From NCBI GenBank assembly GCA_902812455.1, contig CADDZH010000168.1, positions 1 through 6,725 of the forward strand: a stretch of 6,725 nt of DNA. Reading direction: 5' to 3'. Positions 5,862-6,725 of this stretch are shown here, in pieces. The notes under the pieces are model-generated. The model was not told where the DNA came from, ran no database searches, and saw only the letters and a list, made by a program, of their open reading frames with translations. The stretch is from Chloroflexota bacterium (GTDB lineage Bacteria; Chloroflexota; Ktedonobacteria; Ktedonobacterales; Ktedonobacteraceae). The first letter of the stretch is position 1; every line of letters starts with the position of its first letter. Both the position numbers and the translations under genes were made by a program.

Positions 5862-6422
5862 TTAAGATAGAGGCTGAGCCTTCGATTCATTTTTCTTTCT
5901 GGGTAGCGCGAATCCCGTGTTCGGCACTACCCCTATATCGGAAAGAGCAATAAAGCGGGTTGTTGATGCAACACCTGATCCCGCCCGTTCTTGCTCAGGC
6001 GATATCTTCAGCAGGTCGGCTAATGTCATGCTGTCCAGCGTCTGAGCCACCACGTCGCGTAATTTGACCCAGAGAAAGTGGGTCTTACATGAGTCGAGAA
6101 AGCCACAAATTTGGGTCATTTCGCCTTCCGTCGCGCAGATCATCGGCGCTATCGGCCCTTCCAGTACGCGAATAATCTCTCCCATTGTGATCTGAGATGG
6201 GTCACGGCTCAACTGGTAGCCACCATGCGCTCCACGTGTACTGGTCACAAGTGGAGGATTGGCTTCGCGCAGCAGCTTGACCAGTTGCTCCAGATATGCC
6301 AGAGGCAGCATTTCAGCTTGCGAAATATCGCTCAGTGAACGGGGGCGGTCTCCATAGTGACGAGCGAGATCGACCATGATCCGCACGCCGTATTCACCTT
6401 TTGTCGATATACCTAAATTCAT
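5862..6422 (-). CDS. Rrf2-family transcriptional regulator, probable iron-sulfur sensor of the SUF operon
   Basis: The 186-residue protein starts MNLGISTKGEYGVRIMVDLA, the standard Rrf2 opening. A winged helix-turn-helix follows (about 28-73, with the wing STRGAHGGYQL), then the dimerisation helix (from about 115). Between them are three cysteines, C96, C106 and C112 (C-x9-C-x5-C). This is the region where IscR and RirA bind a [2Fe-2S] or related cluster; the first spacing is wider than in E. coli IscR (C-x5-C-x5-C). Residues about 140-186 are a tail longer than in most family members and end in basic residues. The ATG (6422) has AAGGAG 7 nt upstream. As first gene of the operon it probably controls itself and suf according to cluster supply. 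It is not the ArsR-like SufR of cyanobacteria and actinobacteria. Confidence 0.92.
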   Translation of the reverse strand: MNLGISTKGEYGVRIMVDLARHYGDRPRSLSDISQAEMLPLAYLEQLVKLLREANPPLVTSTRGAHGGYQLSRDPSQITMGEIIRVLEGPIAPMICATEGEMTQICGFLDSCKTHFLWVKLRDVVAQTLDSMTLADLLKISPEQERAGSGVASTTRFIALSDIGVVPNTGFALPRKKNESKAQPLS

Positions 6423-6459
6423 GGCTTTCTCCTTCTCGTCTTTTTAAAGCGCATTAAGC

Positions 6460-6482
6460 AGGTCATCCCATTAATCCGACCT
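6460..6482. promoter_or_regulatory. Candidate operator dyad in the SUF leader
   Basis: AGGTC (6460-6464) and GACCT (6478-6482) form 5-bp inverted arms around an AT-containing 13-bp centre. The site lies just downstream of the predicted transcription start and upstream of the regulator ribosome binding site, a position suited to repression. The sequence does not match the E. coli IscR type 1 or type 2 consensus, so the link to the Rrf2 protein is inference from position. Confidence 0.3.
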
Positions 6483-6496
6483 TTTTACTAGGATAT

Positions 6497-6526
6497 ATTT
6501 TAGCACTTGAAGGAGAAGAGCGTCAA
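6497..6526 (-). promoter_or_regulatory. SUF operon promoter
   Basis: On the minus strand TTGACG (6526-6521) and TAAAAT (6502-6497) are separated by 18 bp, a good sigma-70-type match. The predicted start near 6490 leaves a leader of about 68 nt before the regulator ATG. No other convincing promoter is seen inside the operon. Confidence 0.7.
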
Positions 6527-6571
6527 CTGTTCGCCCTCAGCTCATAATTGCCCAGGGTGGGGGAAGCGGAC

Positions 6572-6622
6572 GGGCGACCACAAGGGCCCACCCAACCGCC
6601 CCGCATCCCCGCTCGCCCCTAC
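6572..6622. repeat. GC-rich intergenic repeat upstream of the SUF operon
   Basis: GGGCGA (6572-6577) and TCGCCC (6613-6618) form inverted ends. The right end continues into GCCCCTAC (6615-6622), which is shared with the repeat at 1242-1249. The sequence is much richer in C and G than its surroundings and has no gene signal. Together with the 1208-1250 element it suggests a dispersed family whose members begin GTAGGGGC. Confidence 0.5.
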
Positions 6623-6688
6623 GGCTTTTGATCCTTTCCCCGCACTCATGCAAAAAATGACGCTTACCTCTCAAGGAGGAGAAACGCA

Positions 6689-6725
6689 ATAAAAAAATAT
6701 CGAATCCCTTCTCGAATGGCGATAC
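6689..6725 (+). CDS. Possible start of a divergent gene (runs off window)
   Basis: A strong Shine-Dalgarno sequence, AAGGAGG (6673-6679), is followed 9 nt later by ATA (6689), then an open frame reading KKYRIPSRMAI to the window end. ATA would be a rare start codon; the first ATG in this frame is at 6716, about 36 nt from the Shine-Dalgarno sequence. A 14-codon frame from ATG 6648 stops at TAA 6690-6692, overlapping the ATA by two bases, and could be a coupled leader. Only 12 codons are visible, so no function can be assigned. It may equally be non-coding. Confidence 0.25.
   Translation, partial: MKKYRIPSRMAI

Noticed and set aside
6507..6692. 61-codon plus-strand open frame upstream of the SUF operon
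   Set aside because: It crosses the SUF promoter and the GC-rich repeat, has Pro-rich low-complexity translation and no proper start signal.

Overview
This window is mostly one minus-strand SUF-type iron-sulfur cluster assembly operon. The likely host is a Chloroflexota bacterium, perhaps of the Ktedonobacteria. That placement is an inference from gene order, moderately high GC, and dispersed intergenic repeats carrying GTAGGGGC and TGTCAT..CTGAGCG ends; nothing here proves it.

The SUF operon (6526 down to about 1241, minus strand) reads: promoter, Rrf2-family regulator with three candidate cluster cysteines, sufC (ATPase), one SufB/SufD-family scaffold subunit, sufS (cysteine desulfurase), sufU (sulfur acceptor/scaffold), and a Rieske-type ferredoxin. 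SufS would take sulfur from cysteine and pass it to SufU. The SufC-scaffold complex would build the cluster, and the Rrf2 protein probably senses cluster status and tunes the operon. Most junctions are tight: sufC and the scaffold gene overlap by 8 nt, and the sufU stop directly abuts the Rieske start. The exceptions involve repeats. A 3x30-bp array lies at the 5' end of the scaffold gene, and a 96-98 bp palindromic-ended element fills the spacer before sufS. The usual second scaffold subunit is absent, and SufU lacks the insertion typical of its family.

Downstream lies tRNA-Phe(GAA) (1047-1119, minus) with its own strong promoter. It is followed 25 nt later by a VapB-like antitoxin gene starting at TTG, which overlaps by 1 nt a vapC toxin gene that has lost the middle of its PIN domain in frame.

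The left 575 bases are decayed accessory DNA: a short plus-strand ORF behind a strong ribosome binding site (probably an N-terminal fragment), an AT-rich gene-free stretch with a 50-bp direct repeat and a 28-bp dyad, and the end of an IS3-family element whose orfA runs off the left edge. The right edge (6527-6725) holds another GC-rich intergenic repeat and possibly the start of a divergent plus-strand gene.

I do not see a clearly new multi-gene system. The most unusual points are the single-scaffold SUF layout, the repeat-derived N-terminus of that scaffold, the short SufU, and the in-frame gutted toxin beside an intact antitoxin.
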